Shown here piece by piece: positions 54,541-63,913 of a DNA stretch of 64,000 nucleotides. Under the pieces are notes generated by a model, which saw only the letters and a program-made list of their open reading frames with translations, did not search any database and was not told the origin of the DNA. The stretch spans positions 96,423-160,422 of the forward strand of contig DOAQ01000048.1 in the NCBI GenBank assembly GCA_003506435.1. Reading direction: 5' to 3'. Within the stretch, counting starts at the first letter, position 1, and every line of letters starts with the position of its first letter. This DNA is from Prolixibacteraceae bacterium (GTDB lineage Bacteria > Bacteroidota > Bacteroidia > Bacteroidales > Prolixibacteraceae). Made by a program: the position numbers and the translations under genes.

Positions 54541-55776
54541 TTCTTTCGGGTAACAGATGAAATATTTCCTGACTGTTTCCGATAAAACTGATAGTTGTAT
54601 GTCGGAAGCAGCATTTATGTCGCTGATCTTTCCATTCTTAAACAGAATGTTAATATTTTGACTATCCTTGTCGTAGGCGTTGTTGATGATCGAATCGGAT
54701 AATAAATAGTAGCCGATAAGCTGGGTTTCTATTCCGAAACGATCTAAAATCTTCTCTTTTATAGCCGAAATTTTATATTCCTCAAAAGGTTTATTCCTGA
54801 TTTTTATCTTAAACAAATTGCGGTTGGTAATACACTTCGACAGGTATGCCAGCGTGAAGTCGGAATGATTGCACCATGATTTCATACTTGCCATGATGTC
54901 ACTGTCGTCGAGCCGGGCAAAAAGTTCAAGTACCGGGGTGCCGTCAATTGGTATGTTGTTTTTGAAATCGTCAATCGAAATCCGGTTGTAAAGAAACGAT
55001 TTCAGACAAGGACTGGCGTAAATGTCTTCTCCCCGCAGAGCCAGTTCCTTTGCCCGGTTGAGGGCGCTTACCAGCAAATGTTCGGCCGACAAAACGGTTT
55101 TGTGCAAATAAACCTGCCAGTACATCAACCGGCGGGCAATTAAAAATTTTTCAATAGAATAGATTCCTTTGATTTCAACAACCAACTGGTCGTTTCGTAT
55201 ATCCAGCATTTTAATGATGCGTTCGGCGCTGATAATTCCCTCGGAAACGCCGGTAAAAAAACTATCGCGGCTTAAATAATCGAGCCGGTCGACATCCAGT
55301 TGACTAGATACCAACTGATGCAGAAACTTCTTTGGATATTCATTCCTGAAAATTTGGATAGCCATTTCGAGTTTTCCGTTGAATTCCCGGTTCAGTTCTT
55401 CCATTAATAATATAGAAATACATTCATGGGAAATTCCTGCCACAATACTGTTTTCCAGTACATGAGAAAATGGCCCGTGACCAATGTCGTGCAGCAGGAT
55501 TGCAATCGCTGCCGAATCAGCTTCTTCTTCAGTAATTGAGTGGCCTTTCATCCGTAAAACGGATATTGCCGAACGCATTAAATGCAGGGCACCCAAGGCA
55601 TGCTCAAAACGGGTATGGTTGGCCCCCGGAAAAACCATGCACGACAACCCCAGTTGTTTAATCCTCCGGAGCCTTTGAAAATAAGGATGCTCCATCAGAT
55701 CGAAAATAATTTCCGACCGGATATTGATAAACCCGAAGACCGGGTCGTTTATGATTTTCTTCTTGTTCGTTTTCAA
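54526..55776 (-). CDS. HD-domain nucleotide phosphohydrolase-like protein
   Basis: The frame reaches ATG 55845, but a -7 element lies inside that part (55810-55817), so the start is probably TTG 55776 (LKTNKKKIINDP), giving 416 residues. The HD domain has RFEHALG, LLHDIGHGPFSH and the downstream SQLDVDRLDYL Asp of the metal site. Members of this type (YdhJ/SAMHD1-like) may cleave dNTPs or nucleotides. It precedes lpxD in Bacteroidota by habit, possibly in one transcript. Confidence 0.85.
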   Translation of the reverse strand: MKTNKKKIINDPVFGFINIRSEIIFDLMEHPYFQRLRRIKQLGLSCMVFPGANHTRFEHALGALHLMRSAISVLRMKGHSITEEEADSAAIAILLHDIGHGPFSHVLENSIVAGISHECISILLMEELNREFNGKLEMAIQIFRNEYPKKFLHQLVSSQLDVDRLDYLSRDSFFTGVSEGIISAERIIKMLDIRNDQLVVEIKGIYSIEKFLIARRLMYWQVYLHKTVLSAEHLLVSALNRAKELALRGEDIYASPCLKSFLYNRISIDDFKNNIPIDGTPVLELFARLDDSDIMASMKSWCNHSDFTLAYLSKCITNRNLFKIKIRNKPFEEYKISAIKEKILDRFGIETQLIGYYLLSDSIINNAYDKDSQNINILFKNGKISDINAASDIQLSVLSETVRKYFICYPKELDIK

Positions 55777-55809
55777 TGCTTTGTGTTGCGTGCATTTGCA
55801 CAAGACATG

Positions 55810-55817
55810 CAAATGTA
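55810..55817 (-). promoter_or_regulatory. -7 promoter element of the HD-domain gene
   Basis: TACATTTG on the minus strand matches TAnnTTTG exactly. It is 34 bases before TTG 55776 and inside the longer reading frame, so it decides the start. Confidence 0.6.
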
Positions 55818-55899
55818 AAAAACTTTTCCAGATGTCAGTCTGCATAAACGTCTAGTTTGTTAACAGTTGTCCGCGAATAAAAACGTTTAAATTATTGAT

Positions 55900-55929
55900 T
55901 TTGACAATCAAATAAATTTATTACCTTTG
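55900..55929 (+). promoter_or_regulatory. promoter of rimP-nusA-infB
   Basis: TTTG (55900-55903), an 18-base spacer and TACCTTTG (55922-55929), an exact -7 element. The rimP ATG lies 63 bases further on. The leader carries a short AGGGGATCGTTAAGTCCCCT hairpin (55957-55977). Confidence 0.75.
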
Positions 55930-55992
55930 CGCTGAAAATTTGGAAAACCGGAAGATAGGGGATCGTTAAGTCCCCTATTTTGTTACTTGAGT

Positions 55993-56454
55993 ATGATTGA
56001 GAAAGAAAAAATAGTACAACTTGCAGAAGAAAAACTGGACGAAGGACAGTTTCTTGTCGAACTTGGTATTTCTGCTTCCAATGTAATTCATGTAGTAATT
56101 GACGGCATGCATGGGGTGACGATCAATAAATGTGTGGAAGTAAGCCGGAATATTGAACACAACCTCGATCGGGAGGTGGAAGATTTCGAATTGCAGGTTT
56201 TATCGGCCGGACTTGGTCAACCGTTTAAAGTGTACCGTCAATTCGTGAAAAATGAAAACTTCGAAGTTGAGGTTGTGACGAACGACGGAGTTAAGCATTC
56301 GGGTAAAATGCTGAATGTGAATGAGCAGGGATTCGATCTGGAAGTTAACAGAAAAGAAAAAGTGGAAGGAAAAAAGACCAAACAATTGGTCACCCGTGTC
56401 CTCCATTTTGGTTTTGAAGAAATGAAAGAAGCAAAAAATATAATTAAATTCTAA
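55993..56454 (+). CDS. rimP: ribosome maturation factor RimP
   Basis: RimP helps assemble the 30S subunit. The 153-residue protein is of normal length; the two-domain pattern is seen (N-terminal LGISASNVIHVVIDGMHGVT and VEVSRNIEHNLD, C-terminal SAGLGQPFKVYRQF and Sm-like end). ATG 55993 is preferred to TTG 55987. It is first in the rimP-nusA-infB operon, a common order. Confidence 0.93.
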   Translation: MIEKEKIVQLAEEKLDEGQFLVELGISASNVIHVVIDGMHGVTINKCVEVSRNIEHNLDREVEDFELQVLSAGLGQPFKVYRQFVKNENFEVEVVTNDGVKHSGKMLNVNEQGFDLEVNRKEKVEGKKTKQLVTRVLHFGFEEMKEAKNIIKF

Positions 56455-56466
56455 ACCCGGGACAAG

Positions 56467-57702
56467 ATGGATAACATGAATCTTATCGACACCTTTGCTG
56501 AATTTAAAGAGCTAAAGAATATTGACAGGGCAACCATGATGAGTGTCCTTGAAGACGTATTTAAAAACGTCCTTCAGAAAACATACGGTACCGACGAAAA
56601 TTACGATGTTATTATCAATATTGATAAAGGTGACTTCGAAATTTGGCGGAACAGGGAAGTCGTGGCCGACGATGAAATTGATGATCCGAACACTCAGATC
56701 ACCCTTACCGAAGCAAAAAAAATTGATGAAGATTATGAGATTGGCGAAGATGTAACTGACGAAGTAAAATTGGTTGACTTTGGCCGCCGCGCTATCCTGA
56801 ACCTTCGTCAAAACCTGGCCAGCCGCATTCTGGAGCTGGAGAAAGATTACATTTTCAGTAAATACAAAGACAAAATCGGTGAGATTGTAACCGGCGAAGT
56901 TTACCAGGTTTGGAAAAAGGAAATACTGGTTTTGGACGATGAGGGAAATGAACTGATACTACCGAAGACAGAACAGATACCAACTGATTATTTCCGTAAG
57001 GGCGACAGTCTGCGTGCCGTAGTTTATAAAGTCGAATTGCGGAACAACAACCCGTTGATCATCTTGTCGCGTACCGCATCGGTATTCCTCGAACGATTGT
57101 TCGAACTGGAAGTGCCTGAGATTTTCGACGGGCTGATTACCATTAAAAAAATTGTACGTGTGCCGGGAGAAAGGGCCAAAGTTGCAGTTGAATCGTACGA
57201 CGAACGCATTGATCCGGTAGGTGCCTGCGTGGGGATGAAAGGATCGCGTATCCACGGCATTGTCCGCGAGTTGCGCAACGAAAATATTGATGTGATCAAT
57301 TATTCAGCCAACGTTCAATTGTTTATCCAGCGCGCTTTGAACCCTGCAAAAATTACAAGCATCAAAATCGATGAGCCAGGTAAACGTGCCAATGTTTATC
57401 TGAAACCCGATGAAGTTTCGTTGGCCATTGGGAAAGGTGGGTTAAATATTCGTCTGGCCAGCCAGCTTACCGGTTACGAAATTGACGTATACCGCGAAGT
57501 TGAGGTAGACGATGAAGATGTGAACCTGGAAGAATTTGGCGATGAAATTGAAGGATGGATCATCGACGAACTGAAGGCCATCGGTTGTGATACAGCTAAA
57601 AATGTTCTGGCATTGTCGCGAAATGAACTGATAAAACGGACCGATCTGGAAGAAGAAACCATCGATGAAATATTGAGAATCTTCAGGTCCGAATTTGAAT
57701 AA
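56467..57702 (+). CDS. nusA: transcription elongation/termination factor NusA
   Basis: NusA binds RNA polymerase and governs pausing, termination and antitermination. The 411-residue protein has the N-terminal RNAP-binding domain (1 to about 125), S1 (about 130-200) and two KH domains (about 225-345, with the GMKGSRI and GKGGLNIRLA loops), followed by a short acidic helical end. The long AR repeats of E. coli NusA are absent, the norm in Bacteroidota. It starts 12 bases after rimP. Confidence 0.96.
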   Translation: MDNMNLIDTFAEFKELKNIDRATMMSVLEDVFKNVLQKTYGTDENYDVIINIDKGDFEIWRNREVVADDEIDDPNTQITLTEAKKIDEDYEIGEDVTDEVKLVDFGRRAILNLRQNLASRILELEKDYIFSKYKDKIGEIVTGEVYQVWKKEILVLDDEGNELILPKTEQIPTDYFRKGDSLRAVVYKVELRNNNPLIILSRTASVFLERLFELEVPEIFDGLITIKKIVRVPGERAKVAVESYDERIDPVGACVGMKGSRIHGIVRELRNENIDVINYSANVQLFIQRALNPAKITSIKIDEPGKRANVYLKPDEVSLAIGKGGLNIRLASQLTGYEIDVYREVEVDDEDVNLEEFGDEIEGWIIDELKAIGCDTAKNVLALSRNELIKRTDLEEETIDEILRIFRSEFE

Positions 57703-57817
57703 ACGATTAAGCCTCCGAAAACTATTTGACCGGTGGCAAAAGGATAATACGGAAATTGATTAACATTGCATACGCATAAGAACCTTGTTTATCAGGGCGA
57801 AATTAATTATTGGGTTT

Positions 57818-60800
57818 ATGATTACAGGCGGAAAAAATTTACGATTGAGCAAAGTAGCACGCGAATTCAACGTTGGGATTTCGACCATAGTTGAATTTTT
57901 GCATAAGAAAGGTTTTAAGATCGATTCCAATCCGAATGAAAAAATTTCCGATGAAGAATACCATATTCTTGAAAAAGAATACAAACGGGATATTGATCTG
58001 AAAAAAGAATCGGAGAAGATCAATCTGAAGAGCCACCGGGTAAAGGAGTCGGTTACACTGGATGATGTAAAAGACAGTCATTCGAAAGACGACGACGATG
58101 ATTATGATGATGACGATGAAGTGATGATCAAAAGCCAACTGGGAAGAAAAGAAGAGTTGGTAAGCCCGAAACCCGTTCAACCCAAAAAAGAAGAGCCTGT
58201 AATTGAACAACGGAGAGTAGAGCCGGTAAAAGTAGTCGGAAAAATCGACCTCGAAAATCTGAATCCGGAAAAGAAAAAGGAACAACCTGTACCTGAAAAA
58301 CAACCCGAAGAAATAAAACCTGCTCCAGCTCCTGTCGAAGCAGTGGTACAACAACCGAAAGTGGAAACTCCGGTTGCTCCGGCGCCTGTAAAACCACCGG
58401 TGCAGGAACCCAAACGCGAAATACCTGCAGAGCCTGAACTAATGACAACCAATGTCCCAAAAGTTGAAGAAGTAAAAGTGGTAGGCCGAATTGACCTGGA
58501 CCTGCTGAACCAAAAAACCAGGCCTGCGAAAAAAAGTAAAAAGCAAAAAGAAGAAGAGCGCAAAGAAAGGGAACGTCAACGTCGTAACGATCGCCCTGAA
58601 ACGCCAGCCCCGGAAGCTGCACCAATAGTGCAAAACCGAGAGAAAAAGGACGATACGATCCGTCCTCGGGTTGAAAAACTTGCCGGCCCGACAGTGGTTG
58701 GTAAAATAGAATTGGGAAAAGATAAACCGGTTGCTTCTTCCGGAGATAATTCGTCGCAACCGCGTAAGAAAAAGCGCAAACGTATTGGTCGGGAAATCAC
58801 TCCGCAACAACAACAGCAACAACCGCAGACACGTGTTGAAGTGATTAAGCGGGGCGACCAACCTCAGAAGGGAGCGCTTAAGAAAGGGCCGGAACCAGCG
58901 GGAAAACGAAAAAAACGTCAACTGAAAAAAGAAGTCAGTGAAGAGGATGTACAAAAGCAAATAAAAGATACACTGGCCCGTTTGACTACCAAAACCAAGT
59001 CGAAAGGATCGAAACACCGTCGCGATAAACGCCAGATGGTTAGTGACCGTATGGCTGCCGCTGCCGATCTTGAAAGTTCACAAAGGAATATATTGAAAGT
59101 TACCGAGTTCGTTTCGGTTGCCGAACTGGCATCGATGATGGATGTGCAGGTGACACAAATTATATCAACCTGTATGAGCCTTGGACTGTTTGTATCAATC
59201 AACCAGCGGCTCGATGCAGAAACCATGTCAGTTGTTGCCGATGAATTTGGCTACAAAGTTGAATTTGTTGATGTTGATATTGTCGAATCAATCGAAGATC
59301 AGAATGACGATCAGCCGGATAAGGTGCATCCAAGGGCGCCGATTGTTACTGTAATGGGACACGTCGACCATGGGAAGACCTCCTTGCTTGACTATGTCCG
59401 CAGTACCAATGTTATTGCCGGTGAAGCCGGAGGGATCACTCAGCATATCGGAGCTTACCATGTTGAGTTGAAAGACGGACGTGTAATTACTTTCCTTGAT
59501 ACTCCGGGACACGAAGCTTTTACTGCGATGCGTGCAAGGGGTGCTCAAATTACTGATATTGTTATTATTGTTGTCGCTGCTGACGATGCGATTATGCCAC
59601 AAACCATTGAGGCAATCAACCATGCAACAGCGGCTGCTGTTCCGATCGTTTTTGCAATTAATAAAGTAGATAAGCCGACCTCTAATCCGGAAAAAATAAA
59701 AGAAGCACTGGCCAATATGAATTTCCTTGTTGAAGAGTGGGGAGGTAAATACCAGAGCCAGGATATTTCTGCAAAATTCGGACAGGGAGTCGATGAATTA
59801 CTTGAGAAGGTTCTTTTGGAAGCAGAAATGCTTGAACTGAAGGGAAATAAAGATAAAAAAGCAGTGGGTGCCGTAATCGAATCGGCCCTTGACAAAGGTC
59901 GTGGATACATGGCTACTGTTTTGGTACAGAATGGAACCCTGAAACATGGTGATATTGTTCTGGCCGGACAACATTTCGGTCACGTGAAAGCTATGTTTAA
60001 CGAGCGAAACCAGCGTATTAAAGAAGCCGGCCCGTCAGAACCTGCGATTATCCTTGGGTTGGACGGCGCTCCGCAGGCGGGCGATAAATTCCTTGTAATG
60101 GCCAATGAGCGTGAAGCCCGTGCGATTGCCAATAAACGTGAACAATTAGCACGTGAACAGGGAATCCGTACCCAGAAACATATTACACTCGACGAAATTG
60201 GACGTCGTATAGCTATCGGCAACTTCCAGGAATTGAACCTGATTGTAAAAGGTGATGTTGACGGTTCTGTTGAGGCGCTTGCTGACTCACTGATCAAACT
60301 CTCAACGGAAGAAATTCAGGTGAATGTGAAGCATAAAGCGGTGGGGCAGATTTCTGAATCGGATGTCTTGCTGGCTGCCGCATCCAATGCGATTGTTGTC
60401 GGGTTCCAGGTGCGTCCTTCAATGCAGGCGCGTAAACTGGCCGAAAAAGAAGAAATTGACATTCGCCTCTATTCAATTATATACGATGCAATCAATGAAA
60501 TAAAAGCCGCAATGGAAGGTATGCTTTCTCCTGAAATTAAGGAGGAAATTACCGGTACTGCCGAGGTTATGGAGGCATTCAAAATTACCAAGGTGGGTAC
60601 AGTTGCAGGTTGTATTGTGCGCGACGGAAAAATGTTCCGTTCAACAAAAGTCCGTGTTATCCGCGATGGGATTGTAATTTATACCGGTATACTCGGATCA
60701 CTGAAACGCTTTAAAGAAGACGTCAAAGAGGTTCAAAAAGGGTATGAATGCGGCTTGAACGTAGACGGTTACAACGATGTTCGGGTTGGAGACCATATCG

Positions 60801-60838
60801 AATCGTTCCGCGAAGTGGAAGTAGCCAAAACCTTGTAA
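57818..60838 (+). CDS. infB: translation initiation factor IF-2
   Basis: The 1006-residue GTPase places initiator tRNA on the ribosome. The start ATG 57818 (MITGGKNLRL) is preferred to TTG 57785. The N-terminal third is low complexity: an acidic patch (DDDDDYDDDDE), Pro/Val/Glu runs, a poly-Gln run, and three copies of a VVGKIDL-type motif. The GTPase core has GHVDHGKTSLLD, DTPGHEAF and NKVDK. Domains II to IV follow at normal length. A terminator follows at 60861-60883. Confidence 0.97.
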   Translation: MITGGKNLRLSKVAREFNVGISTIVEFLHKKGFKIDSNPNEKISDEEYHILEKEYKRDIDLKKESEKINLKSHRVKESVTLDDVKDSHSKDDDDDYDDDDEVMIKSQLGRKEELVSPKPVQPKKEEPVIEQRRVEPVKVVGKIDLENLNPEKKKEQPVPEKQPEEIKPAPAPVEAVVQQPKVETPVAPAPVKPPVQEPKREIPAEPELMTTNVPKVEEVKVVGRIDLDLLNQKTRPAKKSKKQKEEERKERERQRRNDRPETPAPEAAPIVQNREKKDDTIRPRVEKLAGPTVVGKIELGKDKPVASSGDNSSQPRKKKRKRIGREITPQQQQQQPQTRVEVIKRGDQPQKGALKKGPEPAGKRKKRQLKKEVSEEDVQKQIKDTLARLTTKTKSKGSKHRRDKRQMVSDRMAAAADLESSQRNILKVTEFVSVAELASMMDVQVTQIISTCMSLGLFVSINQRLDAETMSVVADEFGYKVEFVDVDIVESIEDQNDDQPDKVHPRAPIVTVMGHVDHGKTSLLDYVRSTNVIAGEAGGITQHIGAYHVELKDGRVITFLDTPGHEAFTAMRARGAQITDIVIIVVAADDAIMPQTIEAINHATAAAVPIVFAINKVDKPTSNPEKIKEALANMNFLVEEWGGKYQSQDISAKFGQGVDELLEKVLLEAEMLELKGNKDKKAVGAVIESALDKGRGYMATVLVQNGTLKHGDIVLAGQHFGHVKAMFNERNQRIKEAGPSEPAIILGLDGAPQAGDKFLVMANEREARAIANKREQLAREQGIRTQKHITLDEIGRRIAIGNFQELNLIVKGDVDGSVEALADSLIKLSTEEIQVNVKHKAVGQISESDVLLAAASNAIVVGFQVRPSMQARKLAEKEEIDIRLYSIIYDAINEIKAAMEGMLSPEIKEEITGTAEVMEAFKITKVGTVAGCIVRDGKMFRSTKVRVIRDGIVIYTGILGSLKRFKEDVKEVQKGYECGLNVDGYNDVRVGDHIESFREVEVAKTL

Positions 60839-60860
60839 AACGATCTTTCCAAAATACGTG

Positions 60861-60883
60861 AATCCGGCTCCAAAGGCCGGATT
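60861..60883 (+). terminator. probable terminator of infB
   Basis: AATCCGGC (60861-60868) and GCCGGATT (60876-60883) pair around seven bases and are followed by a modest T-rich stretch (TCTTCGTTGT). Confidence 0.7.
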
Positions 60884-60946
60884 TCTTCGTTGTAATTGTT
60901 CCGGTGATAGTTTTACTTCCAGTGAAATTATCACTACACAAAATAA

Positions 60947-60970
60947 AACCCCGAAATTTCTTTCGGGGTT
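60947..60970 (-). terminator. terminator of gcvH
   Basis: AACCCCGAAA (60947-60956) and TTTCGGGGTT (60961-60970) form a 10-bp stem with a four-base loop, followed on the minus strand by TTTTATTTT. It lies 24 bases beyond the gcvH stop. Confidence 0.9.
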
Positions 60971-60993
60971 GCATCTATTTTATCGATAAACGA

Positions 60994-61374
60994 TTATGCT
61001 TCGAGCATTGCCTTGTATTCGGCAACATTCATCAGGTCGCCAAGTTCGGCTGCATCCTCCATCGAAATGCGGATCAGCCAGCCTTCTCCGTATGGATCTT
61101 TGTTTACCAATTCAGGCGCATCTTCAAGAGTCGTATTAAATTCGAGAACTTCGCCTCCAACCGGCATAAACAAATCGGAAACTGTTTTTACTGCTTCAAT
61201 GGTACCAAACGTATCGCCTTTGGATAGCTTTTCACCTTCGGTTTCAATTTCAACAAATACAATATCGCCCAATTCGCCTTGTGCAAAATCGGTTATTCCA
61301 ACAAAGGCTTCATTGCCTTCGGCACGAATCCATTCGTGATCTTTTGTGTACTTTAAGTTTTCGGGAAGGTTCAT
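60994..61374 (-). CDS. gcvH: glycine cleavage system H protein
   Basis: GcvH carries the lipoyl-bound aminomethyl group between the P, T and L proteins of glycine cleavage. The 126-residue protein has the lipoylation site in GTIEAVKTVSDL (Lys) and the closing NKDPYGEGWLIRI. It stands alone, without gcvT or gcvP nearby. The start is the ATG at 61374; the -7 element TACTTTTG at 61458-61465 leaves an 80-base leader with no recognisable glycine riboswitch. Confidence 0.96.
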   Translation of the reverse strand: MNLPENLKYTKDHEWIRAEGNEAFVGITDFAQGELGDIVFVEIETEGEKLSKGDTFGTIEAVKTVSDLFMPVGGEVLEFNTTLEDAPELVNKDPYGEGWLIRISMEDAAELGDLMNVAEYKAMLEA

Positions 61375-61457
61375 AATTTAAATCTTTGTGTAAGTATTTA
61401 TAAATATTTTAGTTGCAAATGAGAACATCGTGTAATAATCCGGTTTGATTATGCTTT

Positions 61458-61465
61458 CAAAAGTA
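61458..61465 (-). promoter_or_regulatory. -7 promoter element of gcvH
   Basis: TACTTTTG on the minus strand matches TAnnTTTG exactly, 84 bases before the gcvH ATG. Confidence 0.5.
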
Positions 61466-61633
61466 ATACATTTTTTTATTCCATTCCTGAGTAAAAATCA
61501 ATGTTTCGTGAAAAAGAACGGAGTTATACTTAATATTTTACAGAACAACTCCTTTCTCCTGTCGTTTGAATTATTGGAAACGAAAGTTGTGTTTTGCACA
61601 AATTCGGCATAATTCTCCCGTTGTATTATACAG

Positions 61634-61664
61634 TTGGAGTTTATCATTCTTTCTTCTTAATTTG
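61634..61664 (+). promoter_or_regulatory. promoter of tsaE-ald
   Basis: TTG (61634-61636), 21-base spacer and TAATTTG (61658-61664), one base short of the full -7 consensus, 22 bases before the tsaE ATG. Confidence 0.5.
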
Positions 61665-61686
61665 CATGAGTTATAGCAATTGAAAA

Positions 61687-62109
61687 ATGAAGCATATTGA
61701 AATAAAATCGTTAAACGATATAAAAGCTGCCGCAAAACAATTTCTGCATGAATACAACAGACATCGTATTTTTGCTTTTTACGGAAAAATGGGAAGCGGG
61801 AAAACTACGTTCATAAAAGCTCTTTGCGAAGAAATGGGCTCGCATGACAATGTTACCAGCCCCACCTTTTCTATCATTAACGAGTACACCACTTCGTCGG
61901 AAGTAATGATTTACCATTTCGATTTTTACCGGATTAAAAATCTTCAGGAGGCGTTTGACCTGGGATATGAAGATTATTTTTTCTCCGGAAACTATTGTTT
62001 TATCGAATGGCCTGAACGGGTTGAGCAGTTACTCCCGGAGGAATTTGTTAAAGTTGAAATTTCTGTCGAAGCAAACGAAACCCGGTTAATTGAAGTTTCT
62101 GTTGTCTAA
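61687..62109 (+). CDS. tsaE: tRNA threonylcarbamoyladenosine biosynthesis ATPase TsaE
   Basis: TsaE drives the TsaBDE cycle that makes t6A37 in tRNAs decoding ANN codons. The 140-residue protein has the P-loop YGKMGSGKTTFIK, the switch-like TSPTFSIINEY and FIEWPERV near the end, all typical. It starts an operon with alanine dehydrogenase (52 bases apart), a pairing common in Bacteroidota without known functional link. Confidence 0.95.
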   Translation: MKHIEIKSLNDIKAAAKQFLHEYNRHRIFAFYGKMGSGKTTFIKALCEEMGSHDNVTSPTFSIINEYTTSSEVMIYHFDFYRIKNLQEAFDLGYEDYFFSGNYCFIEWPERVEQLLPEEFVKVEISVEANETRLIEVSVV

Positions 62110-62160
62110 TGTTTGAATATTTAACCGGAATGTATAACTTCAAATCCCAATTTCTTTAAA

Positions 62161-63381
62161 ATGACAAAAGAAGAACATCATCCCGATTTGAAGCCCATGG
62201 AGCACACCCTTTTGCTGCCCAAAGAGGAAATGCTTGAAATTCGCAGGAGAGGAAAAAAAATAACCATTGGAATTCCATCCGATTTCCATAAGGTTGAATA
62301 CAGGGTGCCGCTAACTCCGGAAGCAGTTGATTTGCTGGTTTCGTACGGCCATGAGGTTATTATGGAATCGGAGGCAGGGAAGGCTTCCAGTTATTCCGAC
62401 GAAGAATACCGCCATGCCGGAGCCATTGTAACCGATAAGAAACAGGATGTTTACGAATGCGATGTCATTATTCGGGTTTCGCCTTTTTCGTCCGAAGAAA
62501 TTGATATGCTTAAAGGCCATCAGGTGTTGATTTCGAATTTGCAGATGAGCGCTCATTGTGCTGAAACAATTCAGAAACTTCAGCAGAAAAAGGTAACCAC
62601 TATTGCTTACGAATACATTGAAAATGATAATGGTTGCATGCCAGTGGAGCAGTTGATGAGCCAGATTGCAGGAAGTACTGCAATTACGCTCGCAAGCGAA
62701 TATTTGAGTAATTCAAGAAACGGGAAAGGTGTTTTGCTGGGCGGAATAACCGGAATTTCTCCAGCCGAACTGGTTATCCTGGGGTCGGGTACTGCCGCTG
62801 AATTTGCCGCCCGCACAGCATTGGGGCTGGGAGTTACCGTAAAAATTTTCGACGATAATATATATGATCTCCGTTTGCTGGAGGAAAAACTGGGACAACG
62901 CATTTTTACTTCCGTGTTTTACCCGAAGGTATTGAAGAAAGCGTTGAAATCGGCCGATGCTGTTTTGGGAGCTATGTCGGTGAATACCACCCTGAAATTT
63001 AAGGTCTCGGAAGAGATGGTAGAGAAAATGAAAAAAGGGTCGGTGATTATCGATCTGAATGTGAGTCAGGGCGGTTGTTTCGAAACGTCGAAGTGCACCG
63101 ATCTAAATAACCCGACTTACATTAAACACGGGGTGATCCATTATTGTGTGCCAAACATCCCGTCAATTGTGGCGCGCACGGCTTCCATTGCGCTGAGTAA
63201 TATTCTGGCGCCCATTATTATTGCCGTTGGCGAAATAGGTGGCATGGACAACTATATTAAAAACTCGAAGAGCTTTCGCAAGGGGGTTTACATTTATAAT
63301 GGTATTTTAACCAACCACGATCTGGGAGAGAAGCTCAATTTGCCTTCGAAAGATATCGAATTACTGCTGGCCGTTTATTAG
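62161..63381 (+). CDS. ald: alanine dehydrogenase (AlaDH/PNT family)
   Basis: The enzyme converts alanine and NAD to pyruvate, ammonia and NADH. The 406-residue protein has an N-terminal catalytic domain (Arg/Lys region HKVEYRVPLTPEAV, then YEYI) and a C-terminal NAD domain with the glycine motif LGSGTAAEFAARTALGLG. Its N-terminal 30-residue extension is seen in Bacteroidota members, and a pyridine nucleotide transhydrogenase alpha-type role is less likely because no membrane part follows. Confidence 0.9.
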   Translation: MTKEEHHPDLKPMEHTLLLPKEEMLEIRRRGKKITIGIPSDFHKVEYRVPLTPEAVDLLVSYGHEVIMESEAGKASSYSDEEYRHAGAIVTDKKQDVYECDVIIRVSPFSSEEIDMLKGHQVLISNLQMSAHCAETIQKLQQKKVTTIAYEYIENDNGCMPVEQLMSQIAGSTAITLASEYLSNSRNGKGVLLGGITGISPAELVILGSGTAAEFAARTALGLGVTVKIFDDNIYDLRLLEEKLGQRIFTSVFYPKVLKKALKSADAVLGAMSVNTTLKFKVSEEMVEKMKKGSVIIDLNVSQGGCFETSKCTDLNNPTYIKHGVIHYCVPNIPSIVARTASIALSNILAPIIIAVGEIGGMDNYIKNSKSFRKGVYIYNGILTNHDLGEKLNLPSKDIELLLAVY

Positions 63382-63526
63382 TTTCCGATACTTGACAATT
63401 ATTGACACAAGATACTCGAAATTTCCCTGATAGTGAGAGTGTGACTCAAAGTCAAGCCTCACTATATGGTCTGTAGATATTTAGGTACACAACAAGGTTT
63501 ATATATGCTCTTCTTTAAATTGATGT

Positions 63527-63913
63527 TTATTTTTCTGTTTTTGAGTTTATTTTTTCTAAAATCTTAAACAATTTATCCTCTCGATAACCCAAGCTGTCAA
63601 GCTCGTTATAAATAAATGTTTCATTACATTTTAGATCGTTAGATTTGTGATATATATACGAATTAACATCGTTTTTAATCTTAACTAATTCTTTTTTAAT
63701 TATTTCAATCATGCCAGAATACAATTCATTTAAGTTATTAAAATAGATTCCCTCACTATTGATAATGAGAACATAATATTCTCTTTCTGTAATCAAATCA
63801 TTTACAAGCAAAAAGCTATCAAAAGATAATCCTGATCCTTTGATTTGTGATTTCAACTTTAACTTAAACATGTTATCCACTTTAAGATAAACATCATTTA
63901 TTTCTTCGCTCAT
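63527..63913 (-). CDS. AT-rich orphan protein of unknown function
   Basis: The 128-residue product is hydrophilic and helix-rich, with no signal or membrane segment. The DNA is much more AT-rich than the neighbouring ald gene. No promoter element or recognisable domain is found. I do not assign a function. Confidence 0.45.
   Translation of the reverse strand: MSEEINDVYLKVDNMFKLKLKSQIKGSGLSFDSFLLVNDLITEREYYVLIINSEGIYFNNLNELYSGMIEIIKKELVKIKNDVNSYIYHKSNDLKCNETFIYNELDSLGYREDKLFKILEKINSKTEK

Larger units (their letters stand above)
61375..61686. other. 312-base gap between gcvH and tsaE, two promoters
   Basis: The divergent promoter region. Minus strand: TACTTTTG (61458-61465) toward gcvH. Plus strand: TTG (61634-61636), 21 bases, TAATTTG (61658-61664) toward tsaE. 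The remaining AT-rich sequence shows no gene or structured RNA that I can support. Confidence 0.6.

Noticed and set aside
58128..58625. 165-residue antisense frame opposite infB
   Set aside because: It mirrors the low-complexity region of IF-2 and has no plausible composition.
61375..61465. glycine riboswitch before gcvH
   Set aside because: The leader is only about 80 bases and lacks the conserved glycine aptamer core.
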